Part shown: positions 8,077 through 16,140 of the stretch, piece after piece | Layout: each line of letters opens with the position of its first letter | Numbering within the stretch: position 1 is the first letter of the stretch | NCBI GenBank assembly: GCA_039182515.1 | Contig: JBCDCE010000016.1 | Coordinates: forward strand, 1-61,781 | Reading direction: 5' to 3' | DNA from: JBCDCE01 sp039182515 | GTDB taxonomy: Bacteria; Pseudomonadota; Alphaproteobacteria; Rhodobacterales; Rhodobacteraceae | DNA: 61,781 nt | Translations under genes and position numbers: made by a program | The notes under the pieces: generated by a model | What the model was told of the DNA's origin: nothing | The model's database searches: none | What the model saw: only the letters and a program-made list of their open reading frames with translations

Positions 8077-8892
8077 ATGGATTTAGTGAAAACCGCCGCG
8101 AAAGCTCTGCGCCGCGCAACAGGCCGCCCTGGCCCACGCCTTTTGACCGTAAAAAACGCCTGGCACCTCACGCCGAATATGATCCGAGTGACCTTCGCAG
8201 GCCCTGAACTCGATGGTTTTCCCGAAGGCCGCGAGGGCGGAAATTGCAAGTTGATGTTGCCGACGCTTGGAGAAAGCAAGGAGGACTTCGCCGAGCGCTT
8301 GGAGAACGGACCATCCCCTGTGCGCCGCACTTATACCGTGCGCGCTTACCGCGCGGATGAGGGCGAAATGGACATTGATTTTGTAGACCATGGCGATGCC
8401 GGCCCCGCCTCTTCTTGGGCACGGCGCGCGGGCCCTGGCGCTTTCCTGGGCTTTGCAGGCCCAAGCCCTGCGAAAGTCACACATTTTAACGCGGATTGGT
8501 ATCTTGTGGCCGCGGACCCTTCGGCGCTGCCGATTGCGGCCGTGACCTTAGAGGCCATGCCCCGCGACGCAAAAGGGGTCGCAATCTTTGAGATCACCCA
8601 CGCCGACGACAAACAAGAGATCAACGCACCCGAAGGCGTTGAGATCCATTGGCTCGTGCACGACACACCCAGCACAGCGTCTCAGGCGCAAGAAACCTTC
8701 GTGCGCAACATCGCTTGGCCCAAAGGCCGCGTGCAAACCTGCATTGCAGGCGAGTCGGGCGTGATCCGAGCCCTGCGCGGGTTCTTGCACCAAGAAAAAG
8801 ATCTGCCCCGCGCCGACACCTACATTTCCGGCTATTGGAAGATTGGCCTCGTTGAAGACGAGCACCAAAAGGTCAAACGCGCGGAAGGGTAA
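8077..8892 (+). CDS. Siderophore-interacting protein (NAD(P)H-dependent ferric-chelate flavoreductase)
   Basis: This 271-residue cytoplasmic protein is of the ViuB/SIP family. The FAD-binding motif RRTYTVRAY is at 83-91. The middle carries GPASSWARRAGPGAFLGFAGP, the usual FAD/NAD(P) region. The C-terminal siderophore-interacting part ends with ISGYWKIGLVEDEHQ, close to the family tail (SYWRxGxxExEH). Members reduce ferric siderophores to release iron. No siderophore receptor or Fur-box-like site is visible nearby. The gene stands alone and diverges from the HAD gene. An imperfect palindromic repeat starts directly at its stop codon. Confidence 0.9.
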   Translation: MDLVKTAAKALRRATGRPGPRLLTVKNAWHLTPNMIRVTFAGPELDGFPEGREGGNCKLMLPTLGESKEDFAERLENGPSPVRRTYTVRAYRADEGEMDIDFVDHGDAGPASSWARRAGPGAFLGFAGPSPAKVTHFNADWYLVAADPSALPIAAVTLEAMPRDAKGVAIFEITHADDKQEINAPEGVEIHWLVHDTPSTASQAQETFVRNIAWPKGRVQTCIAGESGVIRALRGFLHQEKDLPRADTYISGYWKIGLVEDEHQKVKRAEG

Positions 8893-8993
8893 AGCGTTAT
8901 GCGAAAAACCTGAATCACCTAACGCTGCCTGAAATCAAAGATTTCAACGCGTTAGCTGATACGCGATGTCTCAGGTATTTCGTCAAACGCTAT
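8893..8993. repeat. Imperfect palindromic intergenic repeat, copy 1
   Basis: This is a roughly 100-bp imperfect palindrome directly 3' of the siderophore-interacting gene. An inner hairpin (GAAATC AAA GATTTC, 8931-8945) is flanked by TAACGCTGCCT/CGCGTTAG arms and an outer arm pair (GCGAAAAACCTGA / TCAGGTATTTCG). A second copy with the same core CCTAACGCTGCCTGAAA lies at 17504-17609, also just after a plus-strand stop codon. It behaves like a REP-type element or dispersed miniature repeat that may end or stabilise transcripts. Confidence 0.75.
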
Positions 8994-9109
8994 AAAGCTC
9001 AAAAGACGCAACGGAACGCGCCGCCTCGAAGGATTTCGGGGCGGCTTTTCTTTACCAAACCGTCCACCTGCCCTAGGCCCTGCTGGCCACAATCTAAAAA
9101 GGGGCCATT

Positions 9110-9400
9110 GTGCAGATCTGGGACATCATTATCAAAGCGCCAATGGGAGACATCCCCTCCACGCTTCACATCAAAACAGACACACAGCCCGCCACAGGGG
9201 AAATGACCGGCAAAGGTGGTGCAGGCCCAATGAAAGACCTTAAAACAGACGAGACGACCTTGAGTTGGAGCACCAAAATCGACCGTCCTATGCCCATGAA
9301 ACTGAGCTTCTTGGGAGAAATCACGGGCGCTGATATCACTGGAACGGTCAAATTTGGACTGTTCGCCTCAGGCAGCTTTTCCGGCACGTTGCGCAGCTGA
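9110..9400 (+). CDS. Small hypothetical protein
   Basis: The 96-residue reading frame starts with GTG at 9110 behind a good SD (AAAAGGGG, 9097-9104). The product looks beta-strand rich (LSFLGEITGADITGTVKFGLFASGSFSGTL) and has no signal peptide or membrane segment. I do not recognise the family. It stands between the palindromic repeat and a Rhodobacterales-type terminator-like repeat, and converges on the DUF4274 gene. It is short and unassigned, but the SD and even composition support a real gene. Confidence 0.55.
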   Translation: MQIWDIIIKAPMGDIPSTLHIKTDTQPATGEMTGKGGAGPMKDLKTDETTLSWSTKIDRPMPMKLSFLGEITGADITGTVKFGLFASGSFSGTLRS

Positions 9401-9407
9401 TTGGCGT

Positions 9408-9430
9408 CCTTTTCTTTGGCAAAAATACTC
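9408..9430 (-). repeat. GAGTATTTTTGCC-type 3'-end repeat, copy 1
   Basis: The minus strand reads GAGTATTTTTGCCAAAGAAAAGG. The same 20-odd-base word recurs at 10789, 16438, 49219 and (diverged) 55411. Here it lies downstream of both convergent genes and after a weak CCGCCTTTTGG hairpin on the minus strand, consistent with a terminator for the DUF4274 gene. Confidence 0.7.
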
Positions 9431-9518
9431 AAATCCCAAAAGGCGGAAAGACAGCATACCCATTGAGCAGTGAGGCAGCGCGCCTTCAAGCCCAAGGCCC
9501 TCAGGCTCAACGGCGGTT

Positions 9519-10673
9519 TTAACCAGCCTGACGCCAATCAGGGCCCGGGTATTTTAAATGCAACCCAGCCTCATCATAGAAGTCGTAAGGCGACTTATAT
9601 CCTCGGTCCGAGGCATGGGTCGGTTGGTCGCCAACTTTCACAATCCCCCGCGGGCGTTCAAGTTGGCGCAGCCCTGTCGCATGTTCATATTTGGTGAGAA
9701 TTCTGTCGGCTTCTGCATCGGTCAAGAGCACGACTGCATGCAAGTTCGCCGGCAGCGACTGCGCTTTGTAAAACCCATCATTGTATCGTCGAACAACAGG
9801 CAAAAACCGCCGAAGCTGCGGATCAGGCGCTCGGGTGCGGTTCTCCCCCTTTGGATCAGAAGCACCGAGATCGAGGTACGCCTGAAGAAAGCCCATGATA
9901 AACTCAGAAGCCGTCGTGCGATCACAGGCCTGCTGTTCGACGATCCAAAATGCCGCGTCCAAGCGATCGTCGCTCATGTTGTGAAAGTCGGTCGCAATGC
10001 CATGCCAAAGATGAATATCGGGCCCCGGCAGCGTTTTAAGAAAGGCAATCCAACCCTCTTTCAAAAGATGGCTTTGATCTTGGTGGCCAATTTCGGCCTC
10101 CCACGCTTCGAAGGCCTCTGCGCGATGCGACCGCGCGACATACCAATCGTCCACCTTGGCGCGAAGCCGGAGAAACTCCCTTTTGTCTCGAACATCCCGC
10201 AACAGCTTCTTGGGTGGCGCGCTGCGATCAGCGTTTTTTTGGTCAATAAAGCGGATCAGGAGCTTCTCGCTGAGCAGTTCATCGGATGATCTGTCTGGGC
10301 GATTTATGCCCAGCTCCTTAAGCTTGGACATCTCCAAACGCAAATCGAAGCCGAGACGAGGCGTCTGATTGTTTTGCGCTTGCATCTTTGCGCTCAAAGC
10401 CTCCGAGGCTAAAGCAGCGGCAGACTGCGCGAGAAGAGCTTTGTGCTGCTGTGGCGTGAGGCGCTTCTTAAACAGTCGAGGTTTCAAATATCCGATGCGT
10501 CCAAACCGGATCATCCACCACTTTGACCCCACAAAAACAGCCGCGCTTAAGCCACTTAAAATCGCCGCCAGGGCGTAGTCTGAGGGCTGTGCCTCCAAGG
10601 TGAAAAGCGCCAGGACCGCACTGCAAGCAGCAAAAAAAGACAGCAAGAAAATCGTGGCGAGAACTGTGCGCAT
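9519..10673 (-). CDS. DUF4274-like protein with N-terminal membrane segments
   Basis: The 384-residue protein has two N-terminal hydrophobic segments (about 5-25 and 33-52). A charged, coiled region follows (about 70-200). A segment resembling DUF4274 lies at about 210-260 (LWHGIATDFHNMSDDRLDAAFWIVEQQACDRTTASEFIMGF), with the typical cysteine-Asp-x-Thr-Ala pattern. The C-terminal 100 residues (VVLLTDAEADRILTKYEH and KSPYDFYDEAGLHLKYPG) look like a separate small domain. Function is unknown. It is a single gene downstream of clpB on the same strand, separated by a hairpin terminator and therefore probably transcribed independently. Confidence 0.65.
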   Translation of the reverse strand: MRTVLATIFLLSFFAACSAVLALFTLEAQPSDYALAAILSGLSAAVFVGSKWWMIRFGRIGYLKPRLFKKRLTPQQHKALLAQSAAALASEALSAKMQAQNNQTPRLGFDLRLEMSKLKELGINRPDRSSDELLSEKLLIRFIDQKNADRSAPPKKLLRDVRDKREFLRLRAKVDDWYVARSHRAEAFEAWEAEIGHQDQSHLLKEGWIAFLKTLPGPDIHLWHGIATDFHNMSDDRLDAAFWIVEQQACDRTTASEFIMGFLQAYLDLGASDPKGENRTRAPDPQLRRFLPVVRRYNDGFYKAQSLPANLHAVVLLTDAEADRILTKYEHATGLRQLERPRGIVKVGDQPTHASDRGYKSPYDFYDEAGLHLKYPGPDWRQAG

Positions 10674-10788
10674 GACAGATCACATGCCCAAAAACCTAGG
10701 CAAAACTATGAAATTTAAGCGGTATGCGAAAACCCTGGATTACACAGGCGCGAAGGCACAATCTGTTGCCAAACACCGCAGACCTCTT

Positions 10789-10846
10789 CCTTTTCTTTGG
10801 CAAAAATACTCAAATCCAAAAGGGCGGCGCCGAAGCCCCGCCCTTT
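10789..10846 (-). terminator. clpB terminator with 3'-end repeat, copy 2
   Basis: On the minus strand, directly after the clpB stop, a GC-rich stem (AAAGGGCGG at 10838-10846 pairing with CCGCCCTTT at 10819-10827) is followed by the repeat GAGTATTTTTGCCAAAGAAAAGG (10789-10811). A strong stem followed by a T-run is what an intrinsic terminator looks like. It also shows how this repeat family is used. Confidence 0.75.
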
Positions 10847-10852
10847 GCAAGT

Positions 10853-13468
10853 TTAGTGCACAACCGCATCTTCGGGCGGTTGTCGGTTTGAACTAGAGAT
10901 CCGGTCGCCCACAATAAGGCCCTCGCTCCCCGCGGTCACTTGGACCGTTTCACCGTCTTTCACATCTCCGGCCAAAAGCATCTCAGCCAGTTGGTCTTGC
11001 AAAGCGCGTTGAATGACCCGCTTCAAAGGCCGTGCGCCAAAGACCGGATCGTAGCCCTCGTCTGCCAGCCATGTGCGCGCACCGACATCAAGCTCAAGGG
11101 TGATCTTACGGCTTGCCAAACGCTTGGTGAGCCGGGCCAGTTGGATCTCGACAATCCCGTCCATATCCGCGCGACCAAGCCGGTCGAAGATCACTGTCTC
11201 GTCCAAGCGGTTGAGGAATTCGGGCCGGAAATGAGCGCGTACCGCGTCCATCACATCGCGCCGCGCATCGCTGGCATCTGCGCCATCCGGCAGTTGGCTC
11301 AAAGCCTGCGCGCCCAGGTTAGACGTGAGGATGATCAGCGTTTGCTTGAAATCCACCGTTCGGCCCTGACCATCGGTCAAAACCCCATCATCGAGCACTT
11401 GCAGGAGCACATTAAACACATCCGGATGCGCCTTTTCCACCTCGTCGAAGAGCACAACTTGATAAGGCCTGCGCCGCACGGCCTCCGTCAGAACCCCGCC
11501 TTCGTCATAGCCAACATAGCCCGGAGGTGCCCCGATGAGGCGCGCCACGGCATGCTTTTCCATGAACTCAGACATATCGATGCGGACCATCGCGCTATCG
11601 TCATCAAAGAGGAACTCCGCCACGGCCTTTGTGAGCTCAGTCTTGCCGACGCCTGTTGGCCCAAGGAACAGAAACGAGCCGAGGGGACGGTTTTCATCAT
11701 TGAGCCCAGCACGCGCCCGGCGCACCGCGTTAGATACTGCGCCCACGGCTTTGCGTTGACCAATCACGCGCCGGCCCAGCTCGTCTTCCATGCGCAAGAG
11801 CTTTTCGCGCTCGCCTTCGAGCATCTTGGAGGTCGGAATACCTGTCCAACGTTCCACAACGGAGGCGATCTGTTCGGGCCGCACGGCCTCTTCCACCATC
11901 ATGGCGCTGTCGCTTGCTTCGGCCTCTTCTAAGGCCTTTTCGAGCCCCGGGATCACGCCGTAAGAGAGTTCGCCCGCGCGGGCCAAATTGCCGTCACGCT
12001 TGGCGATGTCGAGATCCGCCCGCGCACGGTCGAGCTGTTCTTTGAGATCACGCGCCCCTTCCAGCTTATCGCGTTCCGCTTGCCATTGCGCGGTCATCTC
12101 AGAGGCGCGCTCTTGCAGATCGCCAAGTTCTTTTTCGAGCTTTGTGAGCCGGTCTTTCGATGCTGCGTCGTCTTCAAGGCGCAAAGCTTCAACCTCGATC
12201 TGCTTTTGCAGAATTTCGCGGTCGAGGGCGTCTAGCTCTTCGGGTTTGCTGTCCACTTCCATGCGCAGGCGCGAGGCCGCTTCGTCCATCAGGTCAATGG
12301 CCTTGTCGGGCAAAAAGCGATCTGTGATGTAGCGGTGGCTCAACGTAGCAGCCGACACCAGCGCCGCATCCGCGATACGCACGCCGTGGTGCAGCTCGTA
12401 CTTCTCTTTGATGCCACGTAGGATTGAGATGGTGTCTTCCACCGTGGGCTCTTCGACCTGCACAGGCTGGAAGCGCCGCGCCAAAGCTGCGTCTTTTTCC
12501 ACGTGCTTGCGATACTCGTCGAGCGTGGTGGCGCCCACACAGTGCAGCTCACCGCGCGCCAAAGCGGGCTTGATCAGATTGGCTGCGTCCATTGCGCCAT
12601 CCGCTTTGCCCGCGCCCACGAGCGTGTGCATTTCATCAATGAAGAGGATGATTTCACCTGCGGCCTCCGTGACTTCTGTGAGAATGCCTTTGAGCCGCTC
12701 TTCAAACTCACCGCGATATTTTGCACCGGCAATCAGCGCGCCCATGTCGAGCGCCATAAGCTGCTTGTTGCGCAAGGATTCGGGCACGTCGCCATCAACG
12801 ATGCGCAGAGCCAAGCCTTCCGCGATGGCGGTTTTACCAACCCCCGGCTCACCGATAAGAACCGGATTGTTCTTCGTGCGACGCGATAAAACCTGCATGG
12901 CACGGCGTATTTCTTCATCGCGTCCTATGATGGGATCAATTTTGCCTTCCCGCGCGCGCGCGGTCAGATCGATGGCATATTTCTTCAACGCCTCATAGCT
13001 GTCTTCGGCAGACGCGCTGTCAGCTGTGCGCCCTTTGCGCACGTCGTTGATCGCAGAATTGAGGTTTTGCGCCGTAACCGCTCCAGCGGTGAGCGCCTCT
13101 TTGGCTCCTGATTTCACGAGCGCTAGGGCGGTGAGAATGCGTTCCATGGGCACGAAGCTATCGCCAGCTTTTTTGGCCAACTTTTGGGCCTCGTCCAGAA
13201 CCCGCGCGGTTTGGTTGTCGAGATAGATCTGCCCTGCATCGCCCGAGACCTTGGCGATCTTGCTCAAAGACAACTCAAGCGCCTCCCGCACGCGCTGAGG
13301 CGCGCCACCTGCGGCGGTGATCAGATTACTGGCGAGACCTTCGGGGTCATCCAGCATGGCTTTCAAAAGATGTTCGGGTATCAAACGCTGGTGGTTTTCC
13401 CGCAGCGCGATGGTCTGGGCCGCATTGACAAAGCCGCGCGCCCGTTCGGTGAACTGCTCTAAGTTCAT
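10853..13468 (-). CDS. clpB: ClpB protein disaggregase
   Basis: The 871-residue hexameric AAA+ chaperone works with DnaK to rescue aggregated proteins in the cytoplasm. Visible parts are the N-terminal Clp domain (1-145), first ATPase domain with Walker A GEPGVGKTAIAEG and Walker B ILFIDEMHT, the long middle coiled coil (about 400-525) that distinguishes ClpB from ClpA, and the second ATPase domain with GPTGVGKTELTKA. The ATG at 13468 (MNLEQFTERARGF) is the family start and has an AGGAGAG SD. An in-frame ATG at 13528 lacks one. A heat-shock-type promoter candidate lies upstream. Confidence 0.97.
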   Translation of the reverse strand: MNLEQFTERARGFVNAAQTIALRENHQRLIPEHLLKAMLDDPEGLASNLITAAGGAPQRVREALELSLSKIAKVSGDAGQIYLDNQTARVLDEAQKLAKKAGDSFVPMERILTALALVKSGAKEALTAGAVTAQNLNSAINDVRKGRTADSASAEDSYEALKKYAIDLTARAREGKIDPIIGRDEEIRRAMQVLSRRTKNNPVLIGEPGVGKTAIAEGLALRIVDGDVPESLRNKQLMALDMGALIAGAKYRGEFEERLKGILTEVTEAAGEIILFIDEMHTLVGAGKADGAMDAANLIKPALARGELHCVGATTLDEYRKHVEKDAALARRFQPVQVEEPTVEDTISILRGIKEKYELHHGVRIADAALVSAATLSHRYITDRFLPDKAIDLMDEAASRLRMEVDSKPEELDALDREILQKQIEVEALRLEDDAASKDRLTKLEKELGDLQERASEMTAQWQAERDKLEGARDLKEQLDRARADLDIAKRDGNLARAGELSYGVIPGLEKALEEAEASDSAMMVEEAVRPEQIASVVERWTGIPTSKMLEGEREKLLRMEDELGRRVIGQRKAVGAVSNAVRRARAGLNDENRPLGSFLFLGPTGVGKTELTKAVAEFLFDDDSAMVRIDMSEFMEKHAVARLIGAPPGYVGYDEGGVLTEAVRRRPYQVVLFDEVEKAHPDVFNVLLQVLDDGVLTDGQGRTVDFKQTLIILTSNLGAQALSQLPDGADASDARRDVMDAVRAHFRPEFLNRLDETVIFDRLGRADMDGIVEIQLARLTKRLASRKITLELDVGARTWLADEGYDPVFGARPLKRVIQRALQDQLAEMLLAGDVKDGETVQVTAGSEGLIVGDRISSSNRQPPEDAVVH

Positions 13469-13543
13469 CGATCTCTCCTTTTTGTTAGCAAGCCTTGCAA
13501 GCGCCCGCATCTGCAGCACACCAGCCATCGGCTCCTCTTCTCA

Positions 13544-13573
13544 CAAATGGGAAACTCAAGCGCCCAATGCAAG
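13544..13573 (-). promoter_or_regulatory. Candidate RpoH (heat-shock) promoter of clpB
   Basis: On the minus strand CTTGCAT (13567-13573) and CCCATTTG (13544-13551) are separated by 15 bp. This matches the general alphaproteobacterial sigma-32 pattern (CTTG... about 14 bp ... CCCATnT). It lies 75 bp before the clpB start. clpB is a classic RpoH target, which raises the prior. The match itself is moderate. Confidence 0.45.
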
Positions 13574-13694
13574 TCGCAAGGGGAAGAGGCGCGAGCCTTA
13601 GGGCATGGAATTCCATAGGGGGAAGGCCAAATCTCCTTTCCCCATGCAGACAAACCCAACTGTCCTTAAATCCATCTCATGACCAAGCGACCAA

Positions 13695-13737
13695 CCAGGG
13701 CGCGTGCAAGTATTCACTCACGGAGCGCGCGTCCTGG
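13695..13737 (+). other. Long 5' hairpin ahead of the 50-codon ORF
   Basis: CCAGG-GCGCG (13695-13704) pairs with CGCGC-GT-CCTGG (13726-13737), leaving a 2-base bulge and a 21-base loop. The hairpin ends 10 bases before a GAGAGGAG SD and a small ORF. It could be a leader structure that controls translation of that ORF, or part of one structured transcript extending to the terminator at 13982-14028. Confidence 0.5.
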
Positions 13738-13761
13738 ATCGGTTGAGAGGAGACGCTAAAG

Positions 13762-13914
13762 ATGAAAGACCGCTTTGAAAGCCAGACCCCTGCCCCGCAA
13801 GCTGCGGAAATTGAGGGTATGTTGAGCCTTTTCCCGTTGGATCCATCCGCGATCCGCGCCCTTCTCGATACATCACGTTTTCCCGCGTCCGAGTCAGTGA
13901 CAGTGCAAGCATGA
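13762..13914 (+). CDS. 50-residue small protein of unknown function
   Basis: The ORF starts MKDRFESQTPAPQAAE and ends SESVTVQA. A good SD (GAGAGGAG, 13745-13752) lies nine bases before the ATG at 13762. The middle (IEGMLSLFPLDPSAIRALLDTSRFP) could form two short amphipathic helices; there is no membrane segment. I do not recognise the family. Its stop codon lies inside a UUCG hairpin, and the transcript runs into a perfect 13-bp terminator. It may be a real small protein, or a coding part of a dual-function RNA. It resembles in arrangement the small-protein/CcsR sRNA loci of Rhodobacter, but the protein itself is not DUF1127-like. Confidence 0.5.
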   Translation: MKDRFESQTPAPQAAEIEGMLSLFPLDPSAIRALLDTSRFPASESVTVQA

Positions 13915-14028
13915 GCTTCGGCTCATAACTGACTCAGGTGCACCCCCACGGTGTTGTCTCCCCGGACATACCGTTTCCTTAGGCCTGAAAGATCCCTCCT
14001 TTGAGACGATCTTTCAGGCCCCTTTTTT
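13891..14028 (+). ncRNA. Structured RNA candidate with anti-Shine-Dalgarno-like loop
   Basis: Three stacked structures follow each other. (1) An outer stem GAGTCAGT/ACTGACTC (13891-13898, 13928-13935) encloses ATGAGC-TTCG-GCTCAT (13911-13926). (2) ACGGT...ACCGT encloses GTC/GAC with a CU-rich loop (about 13951-13978). (3) A perfect 13-bp terminator stem (13982-13994 / 14008-14020) has a 13-base loop reading CCTCCTTTGAGAC, then six Ts. The loop holds CCUCCUUU, the anti-Shine-Dalgarno sequence of 16S rRNA. Rhodobacter CcsR ('cuckoo') sRNAs also expose CCUCCUCCC in loops, so a related role is conceivable. Confidence 0.5.
13982..14028 (+). terminator. Intrinsic terminator, perfect 13-bp stem
   Basis: GGCCTGAAAGATC (13982-13994) pairs perfectly with GATCTTTCAGGCC (14008-14020). 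Two Cs and a T6 tract (14023-14028) follow. It ends the transcript of the 50-codon ORF and insulates pyrF, whose start lies 94 bp further on. The loop is unusual in carrying CCTCCTTT. Confidence 0.9.
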
Positions 14029-14121
14029 ATGTGTTTTTGGGTCAATTCCTGAGCGGTCCCTTGCAGGCGCGTCTTGACCTGTTAGGGCTGACGCCAGTTT
14101 CACAGCTTAGGAGCCCTGGGG

Positions 14122-14838
14122 ATGTCAAATGACCAATTGATCGTTGCGATGGATGTTCCGAACGCGCTGGCTGGCCTCAAACTGGCGGAAACCCTGGGCG
14201 ACCAAGTGAGCTTTTATAAGATCGGACTCGGCATGCTCACGGGCGGCGGGTTGGCGCTGGCCAACGAGCTGAAAGACGAGCACGGCAAGCGCATCTTTCT
14301 CGACATGAAGCTCTTTGATATCGGCGCAACGGTGGAAGCTGCGGTACGCGGGCTCGCGCAGTTTGATCTCGACTTTCTCACGGTGCATGGCGATCCGCAT
14401 GTGGTGCGGGCGGCCAAAGAAGGCGCCGGTGGCAAGGACCTGAAGATCTTGGCCGTTACGGTGCTCACGTCGCTTGATCGCGCCGATCTGGATGCCAGTT
14501 GCCTCAAGCCAGGCGCTGTGCCGGACTTGGTGGTGGAACGCGCTCAGAAAGCGTTGGAAGCCGGTGCGGATGGGGTCATTGCCTCTCCCCAAGAAGCCGC
14601 CCTCATTCGCGCTTTGCCCATTGCTGAAAACCGCTTGATCGTAACGCCCGGCGTGCGCCCGGTGGGAAGCGACTTAGGGGATCAAAAGCGGATCACAACG
14701 CCCGCGCAGGCCATTGCCAATGGGGCAGATCACGTGGTGGTGGGGCGGCCCATTTGGGCCAACCCCGATCCACGCGGCGCTGCAGAGGCTATTTTAGCAG
14801 AGCTGGGCTCTGCTCAAGCTAGACGCCCAAACGCTTAG
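14122..14838 (+). CDS. pyrF: Orotidine 5'-phosphate decarboxylase
   Basis: The 238-residue TIM-barrel enzyme converts OMP to UMP in pyrimidine biosynthesis. The catalytic array DxKxxD appears as LDMKLFDIGAT (Asp61, Lys63, Asp66). The phosphate-binding end appears as VTPGVRP and GADHVVVGRPI. Length is normal for the bacterial family. The ATG at 14122 follows AGGAGCCCTGGGG. It converges on the D-amino-acid dehydrogenase gene with a 4-base overlap of the two 3' ends. Confidence 0.96.
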   Translation: MSNDQLIVAMDVPNALAGLKLAETLGDQVSFYKIGLGMLTGGGLALANELKDEHGKRIFLDMKLFDIGATVEAAVRGLAQFDLDFLTVHGDPHVVRAAKEGAGGKDLKILAVTVLTSLDRADLDASCLKPGAVPDLVVERAQKALEAGADGVIASPQEAALIRALPIAENRLIVTPGVRPVGSDLGDQKRITTPAQAIANGADHVVVGRPIWANPDPRGAAEAILAELGSAQARRPNA

Positions 14839-16097
14839 GTTAAAGCACCTCGTGCAGCGCCCGTGATCTGCGGGCGTAGGCGAGAAGCCTCGCGGGCCGC
14901 ACCAACTGCAGTTGCCGCGATTTCAGCTGTGGCCCCCGAAAGGGTCCAACCGAGATGGCCGTGGCCCGTGTTGAAAAATACCCGCGGATGGCGGCCTTGG
15001 CCAACCCTCGGCATCATATTGGGCATCATTGGTCTCAGCCCGGCCCAAGGAATGACGCGCTCGGTGGACACACCAGGAAAGTGTTTCTCGCACCATTGCA
15101 CCAGGGGTTTGATCCGGTCCGCGCGAATGTCACGATTTTCGCCGTTGAACTCGGCTGTTCCAGCGATGCGGAACCGATCCGCCCCAAGGCGGCTTGTGAC
15201 GATCTTGGCTTTGTCGTCCAACAGTGAGCGGGTGGGTGCGGCTGTCTGACTGGCCTCATCGGGCATTTCAACGGTGATCGAATAGCCTTTGACAGGATAG
15301 ATGTTCACCCGCTCACCCAATTGGCGGGCAAGCTGACGCGCACCAACGCCGGCACAGACCACTGCCGCATCAAAGCGGTGCACTTCTCCTCGGTGATCGG
15401 TGATCTCCACGCCGTTTGGCAGAGCTTTGGCCTGGGTAATTTCCGTTTCCATTTGGAACTGCACACCGCGCGCTTTGAGCGCTTCGGCCATGCCGAAAGT
15501 GAACTTGTGGATGTCGCCCGTGCTGTCTGAGGGGGTCCAAAATCCCCCTTCGATGGCGCCGTGTAGATTGGGTTCTTTGGCCATAACTTCTGCATCGCTG
15601 AGCTCAATCCGCTCCAGTCCACCCTTGGCCAGGAGCGCGTTGACTTTGCGCGCTTGAGCGAGATCCGCTCGGGTTTCATAAAAGTGGAGAATGCCGCAGT
15701 CTGAATGATCAAAATCGACATCCATTTGGCGGCCCATGTCCAGCAGGTGCTTGCGCGCCATGATAGCGAGCTCAACCGTTTTGATCGTGTTGGCGCGGTA
15801 GTTGGGAATATTGGCCATAAACTCTGCCATCCAGCTGAGGCGGTGCCAGCCTGGATAGGGGGTCATGAGCAAAGGCGCATCGGCTTGGAACATCCATTTT
15901 AGGCCTTTGAAAACCGTGGCCCAGGTTGTCCAAACTTCGGCATTGGAGGCTGAAAGCTGCCCGCCATTGGCAAAGCTCGTTTCCATGGCCGCATAGCGTT
16001 GGCGGTCGATGACCGTGACGTCAAACCCGCGCTCCATGAGCTTATAGGCTGTGGTGATCCCGGTGATTCCGGCCCCCAGAACTGCAATTTTTTCCAT
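14835..16097 (-). CDS. dadA: D-amino-acid dehydrogenase (FAD-dependent, DadA family)
   Basis: The 420-residue flavoenzyme starts with the Rossmann motif VLGAGITGITTAYKL (residues 6-20) and ends with WAGLRPMMPNMMPRVG...NTGHGHLGWTLS, the typical C-terminal FAD-binding region of DadA. These membrane-associated enzymes oxidise D-amino acids to 2-oxo acids and pass electrons to the respiratory chain. A tandem glycine riboswitch precedes the gene on the same strand, which suggests that glycine, or an amino acid pool reported by glycine, controls it. The true substrate may therefore be glycine or a close relative. Confidence 0.9.
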   Translation of the reverse strand: MEKIAVLGAGITGITTAYKLMERGFDVTVIDRQRYAAMETSFANGGQLSASNAEVWTTWATVFKGLKWMFQADAPLLMTPYPGWHRLSWMAEFMANIPNYRANTIKTVELAIMARKHLLDMGRQMDVDFDHSDCGILHFYETRADLAQARKVNALLAKGGLERIELSDAEVMAKEPNLHGAIEGGFWTPSDSTGDIHKFTFGMAEALKARGVQFQMETEITQAKALPNGVEITDHRGEVHRFDAAVVCAGVGARQLARQLGERVNIYPVKGYSITVEMPDEASQTAAPTRSLLDDKAKIVTSRLGADRFRIAGTAEFNGENRDIRADRIKPLVQWCEKHFPGVSTERVIPWAGLRPMMPNMMPRVGQGRHPRVFFNTGHGHLGWTLSGATAEIAATAVGAAREASRLRPQITGAARGALT

Positions 16098-16140
16098 CTG
16101 TTTGTCGCACGCATGTGCAGGCTCGGTTGAGCCTGACTTC

